Shown here: piece by piece, positions 35,939-44,635 of the stretch
How positions within the stretch are numbered: the stretch's first letter is position 1
Layout of the letters: the number at the start of each line of letters is the position of its first letter
NCBI GenBank assembly: GCA_963823515.1
Contig: CAWGMB010000019.1
Span: 434,001-498,000, forward strand
Length of the DNA stretch: 64,000 nt
Direction: 5' to 3'
From: Miltoncostaea sp963823515
Lineage (GTDB): Bacteria > Actinomycetota > Thermoleophilia > Miltoncostaeales > Miltoncostaeaceae
Program-made: the position numbers and the translations under genes
Notes under the pieces: model-generated
Database searches by the model: none
What the model saw: only the letters and a program-made list of their open reading frames with translations
Told to the model about the DNA's origin: nothing

Positions 35939-38326
35939 ATGAGACCGATTCCCCTCCTCGGGGCGGACTCGAGGAGAGTGCTGCGCGCCGCCCGGATCGT
36001 CGCCCTCGTCGTCGCCGTCGGGCTGATGCCGTTGGTCGTCGGCAGCCTTCTCGTCGCGCAGCAGTCCCGGCAGCATGAAATCGCGCGGCTCGATGCGAAC
36101 CTCGCCAACGTCGCCGTCGCCGAGACCGCCGCGCTCCAGGCCTACTTCGCCCGAGCGCGGTCGATCGTGCTCGTCACCGCTCAGAATCCCGCGTTCCGCT
36201 CCCTCTACCGTTCGGGCGGGCAACGCCTGCCACGAGTCCGCGCGCGCGGGGCGGTCATCGATGAGGTCAACGCGGCGCTCGGCTACCTCGAGGAGCTCTA
36301 CCCGAACAGCATCGGGGAGGCCTGCTTCATCGACAGCCGAGGCCCCGAGCTCGCCCGGGTCGTCGTCGGCGGGCGCGCTCCCGTCGCAGATCTGTCGCCC
36401 GACGAATCAGGGGCGCCGTTCTTCGCGCCGACCTTTCGCCTGCGCCCCGGGCAGGTCTTTCAGGGCGAGCCCTACATCTCCGAGGACACCCGGGAGTGGG
36501 TGATCTCCAACTCCACGCCGGTCGCCGGTCTGCCCGCCCGAGCACGAGCGATCGTGCACTTCGAGGTCACGATCGAGAGCGTCCGCCGAGTCGCAGCGGG
36601 CGTCGGGAGGGCAGGCTTCGAGATCACCGTCGTGGACGGGCGTACCGGTCGGGTGGTCTTCGGCTCCGACGAGCCGCAGCGGATCGGGGCCGCTCTCGGG
36701 CGGCCTGGAGACCGCCGTTTCCTCGGCGTCGCCCGGAGCGCCCGCGCCACAGGGGGCGTCGACCTCGAGGGGCGTCGCACCGTCTCCCGTCGGCTCACCG
36801 CGGGCCCGGGCAACGCGAACGACTGGTACGTCGTCGTCGGATCCGCGCCGATCGCCGGGGTCGGTTTGGGTGCCCTGGCCACCCTTCCGGTGTTGGGGCT
36901 CCTGGCCGTCCTGGTCGCCATCGGGTTCTGGGTGGCCCGTCGCTGGCTTCATCGCAGCGACGAGGCCGAGACCGATCCGCTCACCGGCCTTGCCAACCGG
37001 CGCCTGTTCAACGACCGCATCGACCTGGCGCTGGAGACCGCTCGACGCGAGGGGCACTCGCTGACGGTGATGCTCATCGACCTCGACCGCTTCAAGGAGG
37101 TCAACGACGCGCTCGGGCACCACTTCGGCGACGTTCTCCTCCAGCAGGTCTCCGACCGATTGCGGGGCACCCTGCGCGAGAGCGACACGGTCGCGCGCCT
37201 CGGCGGGGACGAGTTCGCCGTCTTGCTTCCACGCGTCCGTGACACCACGGCGGCGGTGGATGTGGCCGAGAAGGTGCGCGGCGCGATCGCCGCACCGCTC
37301 GCGCTGAAGGAGGATCTTGCGCTCGAGGTGGAGGCCAGCGTCGGAATCGCGCTGTTCCCCGAGCATGGATCGGAGGCGGGTGATCTCCTGAGGAGCGCCG
37401 ACGTGGCGATGTACGTGGCCAAGGCAACGCGCTGCGGCCAGATCGTCTACTCGACCGACCACGACCAGGGCAACGTCGAGAGGCTCTCGCTCGTCGCCGA
37501 GCTGCGGCGAGCGATCGACGAGCAGGAGCTGCTCGTCCACTATCAGCCGAAGGTCAACCTGAGCAGCGGCGAGATGAAGGGGGTCGAGGCCCTCGTTCGC
37601 TGGCAGCACCCCCAGCGCGGGCTTCTGGGTCCTGATCTGTTCATCCCGACGGCCGAGCACACCGCTCTGATAAAGCCCCTCACCCTCTACGTCCTCGAGC
37701 GGGCTCTGACCGACTGCCGAAGCTGGGAGGACGAGGGGATCTCGGTGCCGGTCTCCGTCAACCTGTCGGCCCACAACCTGACGGACTCACGTCTTCCCGA
37801 CGAGATCGCCGCCCTCCTTGCGGCCACCGGGCTCGACCCCGGTCGCCTGGAGCTCGAGATCACCGAGACCGCACTGATGGCCGAGCCCACCCGGGCGGTC
37901 GAGGTACTGGGCGCCCTCAACGACATGGGCGTCACGCTGTCGATCGACGACTTCGGGGTGGGCTACTCGTCTCTCAACTACCTGAAGAAGCTTCCCGTGG
38001 ACGTGCTCAAGATCGACCGCTCCTTCGTGATGAACATGGAGCTGAGCCCCGACGACGCGATGATCGTCCGCTCGACGATCGACCTCGCGCGAAACCTCGG
38101 GCTCCAGAGCGTCGCCGAGGGCGTCGAGAGCATCATCGTCATGAACCGGCTGCGGGCGCTCGGGTGCGACCTCGCTCAGGGCTTCTACCTCAGCCGACCG
38201 ATTTCGGCGGACGCCCTCTTGACCTGGGCCCACGCGAACGAGACGAGCCCGGCCGGCCCGACCGATGCAGGCACGGGTTCGCTGCGGTCTGTTGAGATCT
38301 ACCCGCCCCCGAGCGCCCAGGCGTAG
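35939..38326 (+). CDS. Membrane sensor with GGDEF and EAL domains (c-di-GMP turnover)
   Basis: 795 residues. TM1 (about 18-40), a large extracytoplasmic sensor region (41-305, Cache-like by its layout), TM2 (307-334), GGDEF domain with intact GGDEF at 422-426 and the RESD inhibitory site at 413-416, then EAL with EALVRW, ELEITETAL, SIDDFG, LKID, AEGVES and QGF all present. Both synthesis and hydrolysis of c-di-GMP look possible. ATG 35939 has GGGAGGGG upstream. The 246-bp gap before it holds no gene. Its 3' end overlaps the convergent GNAT gene by 28 bp. Confidence 0.93.
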   Translation: MRPIPLLGADSRRVLRAARIVALVVAVGLMPLVVGSLLVAQQSRQHEIARLDANLANVAVAETAALQAYFARARSIVLVTAQNPAFRSLYRSGGQRLPRVRARGAVIDEVNAALGYLEELYPNSIGEACFIDSRGPELARVVVGGRAPVADLSPDESGAPFFAPTFRLRPGQVFQGEPYISEDTREWVISNSTPVAGLPARARAIVHFEVTIESVRRVAAGVGRAGFEITVVDGRTGRVVFGSDEPQRIGAALGRPGDRRFLGVARSARATGGVDLEGRRTVSRRLTAGPGNANDWYVVVGSAPIAGVGLGALATLPVLGLLAVLVAIGFWVARRWLHRSDEAETDPLTGLANRRLFNDRIDLALETARREGHSLTVMLIDLDRFKEVNDALGHHFGDVLLQQVSDRLRGTLRESDTVARLGGDEFAVLLPRVRDTTAAVDVAEKVRGAIAAPLALKEDLALEVEASVGIALFPEHGSEAGDLLRSADVAMYVAKATRCGQIVYSTDHDQGNVERLSLVAELRRAIDEQELLVHYQPKVNLSSGEMKGVEALVRWQHPQRGLLGPDLFIPTAEHTALIKPLTLYVLERALTDCRSWEDEGISVPVSVNLSAHNLTDSRLPDEIAALLAATGLDPGRLELEITETALMAEPTRAVEVLGALNDMGVTLSIDDFGVGYSSLNYLKKLPVDVLKIDRSFVMNMELSPDDAMIVRSTIDLARNLGLQSVAEGVESIIVMNRLRALGCDLAQGFYLSRPISADALLTWAHANETSPAGPTDAGTGSLRSVEIYPPPSAQA

Positions 38327-38808
38327 CCGCCCGGCGCGAACTCGGGCTGCGCCCCCGCCAGGGGGATCGCCATCGGCTGGTGCGTGGCGCCGCGGTACTC
38401 GCCCGGCTCGCCTTGGCGGCTCCAGCCCAGCCGCCGGAAGAAGGCGACGTTGGGCTTCTGGATGAGGGCGATCATCCGCGTTCCGCCGGCCTCTCCCGCC
38501 GTGGCGACGGCGAAGCGCACCAGGGGCGCGCCCACCCCGACCGTGCGCGCGTCGGGCAGCACCGCCAGGCGGTCGCCCTTCCAGAGGCCGGCCTCGTCGA
38601 GCGGGTAGAGGCGCACGGCGCCCACGATCCTGCCGGCGATCGACGCCACCACCTTGGTCGCGCCCTCGTCCCAGGCGTCGCGGTCGTGCTCGGGGAAGAT
38701 CCCCTGCTCGTCGACGAAGACGGCCGAGCGCACCGCGTGGTGCGCCGCGACGTCCTCGGGGCTGCGCGCGACCCGGACCTCCACAAGGGTCCGGGCGCAC
38801 AACTCCAT
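38299..38808 (-). CDS. MSMEG_0567/sll0786-family GNAT acetyltransferase (Nit1C)
   Basis: 169 residues. VRSAVFVDEQGIF, the acetyl-CoA region around TVGVGAPLVRFAV and IALIQKPNVAFFRRLGW mark the Nit1C-associated N-acetyltransferase family. It overlaps the radical SAM gene by 1 bp beyond the stop (ATGA), the same order as in Synechocystis sll0785-sll0786. Last gene of the minus-strand Nit1C operon. Substrate unknown. Confidence 0.82.
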   Translation of the reverse strand: MELCARTLVEVRVARSPEDVAAHHAVRSAVFVDEQGIFPEHDRDAWDEGATKVVASIAGRIVGAVRLYPLDEAGLWKGDRLAVLPDARTVGVGAPLVRFAVATAGEAGGTRMIALIQKPNVAFFRRLGWSRQGEPGEYRGATHQPMAIPLAGAQPEFAPGGYAWALGGG

Positions 38809-39956
38809 CAGGCGCCCACGCGGGCCGGCTCGCCGTCGCGGCCTCCCCCGAACGCGCGCTCGAACGTGCTGAGCGCGGAGCAGGCCTGACAGCGGACGCA
38901 GCCGGCCCGGGCGTTCTGGCTCAGCATCTGCGCGTCGGCCAGCAGCGGCGCGACCTGCTCGTAGACCTCGCGCATGTACTCCACCGAGGGCGGCTCCCCG
39001 TCGGCGACGATGCTCCCCGGGGAGGGGCGCAGCGGCACGACGAAGGGGTAGACGCCGCGATCGATCGCAGCCCGGCAGCCCTCCATCACCGACTCGGCCG
39101 TCTCGCCGAGGCCGAGGATGAAATAAGTCGAGACCTGGCCCCGTCCGAAGACCTCGACGGCCGACTCCCATGCGGACAGGTAGAGGTCCCGGCCCTGGGC
39201 GTGCTTGCCCGGCGCCACGCGCCGCAGGACGTCCTCGTCCCACACCTCCAGGTGCAGGCCGAGCGACTCGACGCCGCTGTCCTTGAGCCTCGCGAACCAC
39301 GAGAAGTCGTTCGGCGGCTCCAGCTGCACCTGGATCGGCAGGCCGCTGGCCTCGCGGATCGCCGCGGCGCACCGGGCCATGTAGGACGCCCCGCGGTCGT
39401 CGCGGTTGGGCGTCCCGGTGGTGAGCGTGACGTCCTTGGCGCCGTCCAGCCGCGCCGCGGCCTCCGCCACCTCGGCCAGCAGTTCGGGGGTCTTGAGGGG
39501 GATGGTGCGGCCGCCCGAGAGGCTCGTGCCGATGGCGCAGAAGTGGCACTGCTCGTCGGTGCCCCAGTAGACGCAACGCTGGAACACCGTCGAGGCCATG
39601 CTGTCGAGGTGCATCAGGGCGATCTTCCAGTACGGGATCCCGTCCGCCGTCTCGAGGTCGTAGATCCTCGGGCGCGGGTGCAGGTGAACGGGGCCGATCT
39701 CGATCCCGTCGCGCAGCAGGCGCCCGGCCCTGCCGGAGCTGTGCATGACCAGCTCGTACGGCGAGCGCGAGACGTAGTCGCCGTTCACGGGGACCGTGAG
39801 CGGCGCGCCGTCGATCCAGACGAAGCCGGCGTCCGACGGGCCTGCGCCCCCCTGGCGCCCCTCGACGGGGTCCCGGGTGCGCACGCCCATCGTCTGCAGC
39901 TCGACCGCGAGCGTCTTGATGTCGAAGCCGTTCGCGACGGCGTCCGTGGTGCTCAC
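38808..39956 (-). CDS. MSMEG_0568-family radical SAM protein (Nit1C)
   Basis: 382 residues. The cluster-binding region is unusual: CVYWGTDEQCHFC, the CX8CX2C-like spacing characteristic of this family instead of CX3CX2C. LHLEVWDEDVLRRVAPG and YFILGLGE follow, and the C-terminus carries AGCVRCQAC. It is the hallmark gene of Nit1C clusters. GTG 39956 overlaps the amidohydrolase stop by 4 bp. The reaction has not been established. Confidence 0.88.
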   Translation of the reverse strand: MSTTDAVANGFDIKTLAVELQTMGVRTRDPVEGRQGGAGPSDAGFVWIDGAPLTVPVNGDYVSRSPYELVMHSSGRAGRLLRDGIEIGPVHLHPRPRIYDLETADGIPYWKIALMHLDSMASTVFQRCVYWGTDEQCHFCAIGTSLSGGRTIPLKTPELLAEVAEAAARLDGAKDVTLTTGTPNRDDRGASYMARCAAAIREASGLPIQVQLEPPNDFSWFARLKDSGVESLGLHLEVWDEDVLRRVAPGKHAQGRDLYLSAWESAVEVFGRGQVSTYFILGLGETAESVMEGCRAAIDRGVYPFVVPLRPSPGSIVADGEPPSVEYMREVYEQVAPLLADAQMLSQNARAGCVRCQACSALSTFERAFGGGRDGEPARVGA

Positions 39957-40816
39957 CAGTGCTTCTCGTGCAGCTTCTCGAAGTTCTCCTTGAAGACCAT
40001 CCGCTTGAGCTGCTCGGAGACGGGGGCGCCCTCGATCTTCCAGTACTCGCCCATGAAGTCGGACCAGGGCTCGTCGGAGCCGAAGATCACGCGGTCGCCG
40101 CCGATGCCCTGCTTCTCGATCTCCACCAGCAGCCAGCGGGCGCCGAAGCCGATCGCCCACGACGTGTCGGTGTAGACCTTGTAGCCGTCCTTCACCCACT
40201 GCATGAACTTCGGGACCAGCTTGATGTGGCCGCTGACGCCGCCGCCGAAGTGGACGAGGTGGATCTTGCAGCGCTTCCCGTAGGCCTCGACCATCGGGAT
40301 GAAGTTGTTGATGTCGCTGTTGCCGCCGGCCGACGTGTGGAAATGGAAGACGTAGTCGTACTTCTCGCACGCGTCGAAGCACATGTCGGCGAGTTCCTTG
40401 GTCTCCTCGTCCCACTCCTCGGGGTTCGGGTTGCCGCCGAGGAGGAAGGTGGTCTTCAGGCCGATGATCCCGGCCTCGCCGCAGTGCTTGAGGGCCTCGA
40501 GCGTGTGCTCGCGGTCGCGCGGCAGGAACGACACCCACAGCAGCCCGCGGATGCGGTCGCTCGATGTGGCGGCCTCCATCACGATCGGGTTGAGCGAGAA
40601 CGGCTGCTCGGGCTTCGGGATGCCGTAGTTCGACATGCACAGGCTGCGCTCGACGCCGTACTTGTCCATGTGCTTGAGGAAGTCACCGACGCGCGGGAAG
40701 TCGTAGACGATCGGCTTGACCGGGTAGTCGATGCCGTAGAAAGGCCACGCCTCGATCTCGCCGATGTGGCTGTGCCCGTCGATCACGTTCCGCTTCATTC
40801 CGTCCGGCAAAGACAT
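39953..40816 (-). CDS. Amidohydrolase-family metal-dependent hydrolase in the Nit1C operon
   Basis: 287 residues, TIM barrel. Metal ligands are visible as HSH (DGHSHIGE), His in FHFHTSAGG, His in IHLVHFGGG and Asp in IFGSDEPW, the ACMSD/PDC-hydrolase-like subgroup. It occupies the place where Nit1C operons normally have a nitrilase. It may hydrolyse an amide, imine or lactone intermediate. ATG 40816 has GGGAG upstream. Overlaps the radical SAM gene by 4 bp, so the functional link is strong. Confidence 0.82.
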   Translation of the reverse strand: MSLPDGMKRNVIDGHSHIGEIEAWPFYGIDYPVKPIVYDFPRVGDFLKHMDKYGVERSLCMSNYGIPKPEQPFSLNPIVMEAATSSDRIRGLLWVSFLPRDREHTLEALKHCGEAGIIGLKTTFLLGGNPNPEEWDEETKELADMCFDACEKYDYVFHFHTSAGGNSDINNFIPMVEAYGKRCKIHLVHFGGGVSGHIKLVPKFMQWVKDGYKVYTDTSWAIGFGARWLLVEIEKQGIGGDRVIFGSDEPWSDFMGEYWKIEGAPVSEQLKRMVFKENFEKLHEKHW

Positions 40817-40830
40817 GATTCTCCCGTCGT

Positions 40831-41457
40831 TCAGGTCGTCAGAAGACTGTCGCGAAGCATCTGGGCCGCCGCCCGCCATTCGTCCGGGTCGGTGAACTCC
40901 CTCCGCGGCGCCAGGGGCTCCTCGGTGGTGGCCTCGCCGGTCTCGGGATCGAGCGCGATCCCCTCGAGCGCGTAGCGGGGCATCATGGTGTCGGGGTCCA
41001 TCAGGGTCGAAATCGCCACCGCGAGGCCGCTGGAGAGCGACATCTCCACCCTCCGGTAGGGGGGCCACAGCTCCCGCTCGCCCTCGCTCCAGATGACGGC
41101 GGTCGGCTGCCCGGCGGCGCGGGCGCGGCGGATCGCGGTCTCGGTGCGCTCCGCCGAGGCGCGCATCATCAGCTCGCGGGAGCGCATCTGGTAGGCCGCG
41201 TCGCGGACCAGGTCGAGGTCGATCTCCGGCGACAGCTCCTCGCGCGGCACGCCGGCGGCGGCGAGCTCGGCATCACGCTCCGCGGTGCGGAAGGTCACGA
41301 CGAGCGCCTCGATGTCGGGGACCGAGCCGAGGTGGTCGGTGAGCGAGCGGACGACCACCGCCACGGCCTCGTAGAGGTCGGGGCGTACGGTGGCGACCGG
41401 GTAGAGGCGCTCCTCTCCCAGTCGCCACCGTCGCAGTACGTCGTCGCGCTCGCTCAC
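40831..41457 (-). CDS. Unknown 208-residue protein in the Nit1C operon
   Basis: 208 residues, acidic and mostly helical, with no signal peptide or membrane segment. No domain recognised. Sequence landmarks are RRWRLGEERLYP at the N-terminus and WPPYRRVEMSLSSGLAVAI in the middle. It lies between the MSMEG_0572-like and amidohydrolase genes with short gaps (28 and 14 bp) on the same strand. Together with the amidohydrolase it takes the nitrilase position, so it could be a partner subunit. Confidence 0.7.
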   Translation of the reverse strand: MSERDDVLRRWRLGEERLYPVATVRPDLYEAVAVVVRSLTDHLGSVPDIEALVVTFRTAERDAELAAAGVPREELSPEIDLDLVRDAAYQMRSRELMMRASAERTETAIRRARAAGQPTAVIWSEGERELWPPYRRVEMSLSSGLAVAISTLMDPDTMMPRYALEGIALDPETGEATTEEPLAPRREFTDPDEWRAAAQMLRDSLLTT

Positions 41458-41485
41458 CGAGCCGGCTTCGGTCGTCCGGCTTTCC

Positions 41486-41971
41486 CTAGACCGTCCAGGT
41501 GTTGAGCTGGAAGGCCTTGTTCTGCCATGCCGTCAGCGCCGAGTCGAGCACGTCGAGCGGGTTGAACGCGGTGACGCCCGGGATCAGGTCGTCCTCGCGG
41601 AACCCGTACAGGGCACCCATGGCGAAGCGGCACGCGTAGATCGTCGCACCCTCGGAGAGGAGCGTCTTGAGCTGGTTGTTGATCGCCATGTGACCCGGGA
41701 AGGCCTCCTGGCCGACAGCCGGGTAGCCGCGGGTGCCGGACGCCATGAGGACGCCGGGGCCGTAGAGCACGAGGCTGACCTTGAACCCCTTACGACCGAG
41801 GCGGGTCGCGGTGAGGAGGTTCACGAGTCCGACCGAGCCTTCGTACGGCACGGTGTGCATGAAGATCCATGCCTCCTGGCCGGGCTCCGCCTTGATGTCG
41901 GGGAAGACCTTCTCCGCGACGTCGTAAAGCTCCTGGCCGGCCTCGGGCTTCATTCCGTCGATCTTCGCCAC
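41486..41971 (-). CDS. MSMEG_0572/sll0783-family nitrogen-starvation protein (Nit1C)
   Basis: 161 residues with a DsrE-like look: EAWIFMHTVPYEGSVGLVNLLTATRLGRKG, LYGPGVLMASGTRGYPAVG and IYACRFAMGALYG with a conserved Cys. Members are induced by nitrogen starvation, and the cyanobacterial one affects polyhydroxybutyrate accumulation. GTG 41971 has AAGGAG at good spacing. It is first in the five-gene minus-strand operon, divergent from carbamate kinase. Biochemical role unknown. Confidence 0.85.
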   Translation of the reverse strand: MAKIDGMKPEAGQELYDVAEKVFPDIKAEPGQEAWIFMHTVPYEGSVGLVNLLTATRLGRKGFKVSLVLYGPGVLMASGTRGYPAVGQEAFPGHMAINNQLKTLLSEGATIYACRFAMGALYGFREDDLIPGVTAFNPLDVLDSALTAWQNKAFQLNTWTV

Positions 41972-42093
41972 GCTTGCTCCTTAGTCTGGGCACGGAGGCG
42001 TCCAGCACGGGTCTGAAAGTCTCAGGACACCGCCGGGTTTCTCGGAAGATAGGATCATCGTCCGCGCGGAGGGGTCGGCGCAACCTCGTGGAT

Positions 42094-42113
42094 GGACAAA
42101 CGTCCGGGCGGAC
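42094..42113. promoter_or_regulatory. Alternating GGAC/GTCC half-sites in the Nit1C-carbamate kinase intergenic region
   Basis: GGAC-AAAC-GTCC-GGGC-GGAC: three tetrads in alternating orientation, each separated by four bases, 24 bp before the carbamate kinase start. It forms two overlapping inverted repeats and lies between divergent nitrogen-metabolism genes. An operator role is a guess. Confidence 0.3.
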
Positions 42114-42137
42114 CGCGGAGACGAGGAGACGAGGGAC

Positions 42138-43073
42138 GTGGCTCGAACGGTGGTGCTCGCGATCGGCGGCAACGCCCTCGCCCCGGCGGGCCTCGGGGAG
42201 TTCGCGGACCAGGAGGAGCGGGCGCGCGGCGTCGCCCGGGCTGCCGTTGCGATCGTCGAGGCCGGCGAGCGCCTGCTGGTGGTGCACGGCAACGGCCCCC
42301 AGGTCGGCGCGCTCGCCATGGCGCAAGAGGCCGTGAGCCGCGAGGTGCCGCCCCAGCCGCTCTTCGTGCTCGGCGCCATGACCCAGGGGCAGCTGGGCTA
42401 CCTGCTCTCGCAGGCCATCGGCGACGCGCTGGCCGAGGCCGGCCACCCCCGGAAGGTCGCGGCCGTGATGACCCAGGTCGTCGTCCGCCCCGAGGATCCG
42501 GCCTTCAGCGCGCCCACCAAGCCGATCGGCCCCTTCTTCTCCCAGGGCCGCGCCTCTCGCCTGGCCGACGCCCGCGGCTGGTCGGTGGCCGAGGACTCGG
42601 GGCGCGGCTGGCGCCGCGTCGTCGCCTCGCCCGAGCCCGTCGAGGTGGTCGAGGCCAAGGAGATCGGCCGCCTGCTCGACGCCGGCGAGGTGGTCGTCGC
42701 CTGCGGAGGCGGCGGGGTGCCGGTGGCGCGCGTCGGCCGCGAGCTCGTGGGCGTGGACGCCGTGATCGACAAGGACTTCGCCGCGTCGCTGATCGGGCGG
42801 CTGGTGGGGGCGTCGTCGCTCCTGCTGGTCACCGGCGTCGAGCAGGTGCTGCTCGACTTCGGCACCCCGGCCGAGCGGGCGCTCGAGGAGATGACCGTGG
42901 CCGAGGCCCGGGTGCACCTCGCCGACGGGCAGTTCCCGGCCGGCAGCATGGGCCCCAAGGTCCAGGCGGCAATGGAGTTCGTCGAGGCGGGCAGCGGCAC
43001 CGCGGTGATCACCTCCCTCGAGCGCATCGCCGACGCCGTCGCCGGCACCGCCGGCACCCGCGTCGTGCCGTGA
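42138..43073 (+). CDS. Carbamate kinase
   Basis: 311 residues, amino-acid-kinase fold. AIGGNALAPAG, HGNGPQVG, ACGGGGVPV and IDKDFAASL are carbamate-kinase signatures. Catabolic members turn carbamoyl phosphate and ADP into ATP, ammonia and CO2. There is no arginine deiminase or ornithine transcarbamylase nearby; instead the window holds all three oxamate-transcarbamylase-type subunits, so it is better compared with AllK (YbcF) than ArcC. GTG 42138 has GAGGAG upstream. Overlaps the next gene by 4 bp; divergent from the Nit1C operon. Confidence 0.9.
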   Translation: MARTVVLAIGGNALAPAGLGEFADQEERARGVARAAVAIVEAGERLLVVHGNGPQVGALAMAQEAVSREVPPQPLFVLGAMTQGQLGYLLSQAIGDALAEAGHPRKVAAVMTQVVVRPEDPAFSAPTKPIGPFFSQGRASRLADARGWSVAEDSGRGWRRVVASPEPVEVVEAKEIGRLLDAGEVVVACGGGGVPVARVGRELVGVDAVIDKDFAASLIGRLVGASSLLLVTGVEQVLLDFGTPAERALEEMTVAEARVHLADGQFPAGSMGPKVQAAMEFVEAGSGTAVITSLERIADAVAGTAGTRVVP

Positions 43074-44419
43074 GCCGCCAGCGCTCGGTCCTCACCTGGC
43101 GCCCGCCCGGCGCCGAGGCGGTGCCCGCCGCATCCGTCCGCGCCCGGGCCCTGCTGGAGGACCCTCAGGGCTTCGGCAACTACATGACCTATCGCGACGC
43201 CTACCGCATCCTCGGCTGGGACCCGGCCGACATCTACCGCGACGGGGCGATCGCCCTCGACCGCTCCGAGTGGGCCGACCTCGGCTGGATGGCGAACCAC
43301 ATCGGACCCTCGCCGCGGGCTCTCGACGCCATGCGCGAGGCGGTCGACGAGGCGCACGTCGGGCCGTACTCGCCCGATCTCGACGAGCCCCTGCGCGACC
43401 TGATGGCCGAGGCCCTGCTCGGCCGCGCCCGCGACGACGGCTTCGACGTGATCGGCACCGAGGGCGCCCAGGCGGGCGTGGGCTACGCCGCGCTCGCGTG
43501 CATCGATCCCGGCGACGAGGTGATCGTCACCGACCCCGGCTACTTCCACTTCGTGCCGGCCCTGCGCCTGGCCGGGGGGACGCCCGTGTGGGTGCGCCTC
43601 GGCGCCGCCAACGGCTGGCGCCTCGACCCGGACGAGGTGGAAGCGGCTCTCACGCCGCGCACGAAGATGATCGTGGTCTGCGACCCGATCAACCCCTTCG
43701 GCAGCGTCCAGCGCCGCGAGGAGTTGGAGGCGCTCTGCCGCCTGTCGGCCGAGCGCGGCGTCGTGATCCTGGCCGACACCACCCACTCGGCCCATCGCGT
43801 CGATCCGCAGGCCGAGTACGTGCCGATCGCCGCGGTGGCCGCGGCCCATCCCGGTGCGACCGTCCTGGTCTCGAGCGGCCTGGCGCACGGCTACGGCATG
43901 GCCGGCGCGCGCATCGGCGCCCTGGGCGGCGACCCCGCGCTGGTGAGGGTGTGCCTGCAGGTGAAGATCGCGGCGGTGCGCCTCAACACGAACCGTCTCG
44001 CCCAGGTCGGCGCGGCGGCCGCGCTCGCTGACACCGATTGGCTGCGCCGGGGCGAGGAGGTCATCCGCCGCAACCTGGCGTCGCTGCGGCGCGTGGCCAC
44101 GCCGGTCGTCGATCCCGCCTACGGCTTCTCGTGCGTCGTGGACGTCTCCCACATCGGGGCCAGCGCCCAGGAGCTCACCGTCGCCCTCTGCAAGCGCCGG
44201 GTCGCCGTCTATCCCGGCGACGGGCTCGGAGAGGTGGGGGCCACCACGACCATCCGGGTCAACCTCAGCGACCCGGAGCCGTCGGCCTACGAGCGCTTCG
44301 CGGCCGTCCTGCCCGAGGCGATCGAGGAGGCGGCCACGCGCACCTACCGCGACGCGATCAGGGACCTCTTCCTCTCCTACGGCACGGAACGCCACCGGAG
44401 GCTGGCGGAGCTGGTCTGA
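43070..44419 (+). CDS. Class I/II aminotransferase-fold protein lacking the catalytic lysine
   Basis: 449 residues with the fold-type I PLP pattern: PLP-ring Asp236 (VILADTTH), the NPFG loop with Asn208, and Arg281 in the GxRxG motif. In the lysine motif (normally SxSKxxxxxGxRxG) the sequence is SSGLAHGYGMAGARIG, so the Schiff-base position is His273 (codon CAC at 43886-43888). The Tyr expected three residues after Asp236 is also His239. A normal transaminase mechanism is therefore unlikely; a Lys-less PLP enzyme (as in ColD) or a non-catalytic role is possible. GTG 43070 overlaps the carbamate kinase stop, so the two are coupled. Confidence 0.75.
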   Translation: MSRQRSVLTWRPPGAEAVPAASVRARALLEDPQGFGNYMTYRDAYRILGWDPADIYRDGAIALDRSEWADLGWMANHIGPSPRALDAMREAVDEAHVGPYSPDLDEPLRDLMAEALLGRARDDGFDVIGTEGAQAGVGYAALACIDPGDEVIVTDPGYFHFVPALRLAGGTPVWVRLGAANGWRLDPDEVEAALTPRTKMIVVCDPINPFGSVQRREELEALCRLSAERGVVILADTTHSAHRVDPQAEYVPIAAVAAAHPGATVLVSSGLAHGYGMAGARIGALGGDPALVRVCLQVKIAAVRLNTNRLAQVGAAAALADTDWLRRGEEVIRRNLASLRRVATPVVDPAYGFSCVVDVSHIGASAQELTVALCKRRVAVYPGDGLGEVGATTTIRVNLSDPEPSAYERFAAVLPEAIEEAATRTYRDAIRDLFLSYGTERHRRLAELV

Positions 44420-44635
44420 TCCGCTCTCCCGGCTGGGCTCTCGGGGCGGGGGTGGTCCACCCCGGGGCCTCAATGGATCAACGCACCACACCGGGACCGT
44501 AGCCGGGCGGAGAAACCGAGCGGCCCAACTGTGCGCGCGTTGCCGGTTGAGGCCGAGTTCGGTGTCAGGAGCGTCAGGTCTCGACATGCGCTGACCGGGC
44601 GCTGTGAGCGGGCGCCGAGCCTCTATGGTCGGCGT

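Noticed and set aside
41972..42137. GlnR box for nitrogen control of the Nit1C operon
   Set aside because: I looked for GTNAC-n6-GAAAC pairs on both strands and found no convincing match.
42138..43073. Arginine deiminase pathway role for carbamate kinase
   Set aside because: No arcA or catabolic ornithine transcarbamylase gene is in the window; the OXTCase-type subunits are the nearer partners.
43070..44419. Ordinary class I aminotransferase annotation
   Set aside because: The Schiff-base Lys is replaced by His, so a standard transaminase call would mislead.
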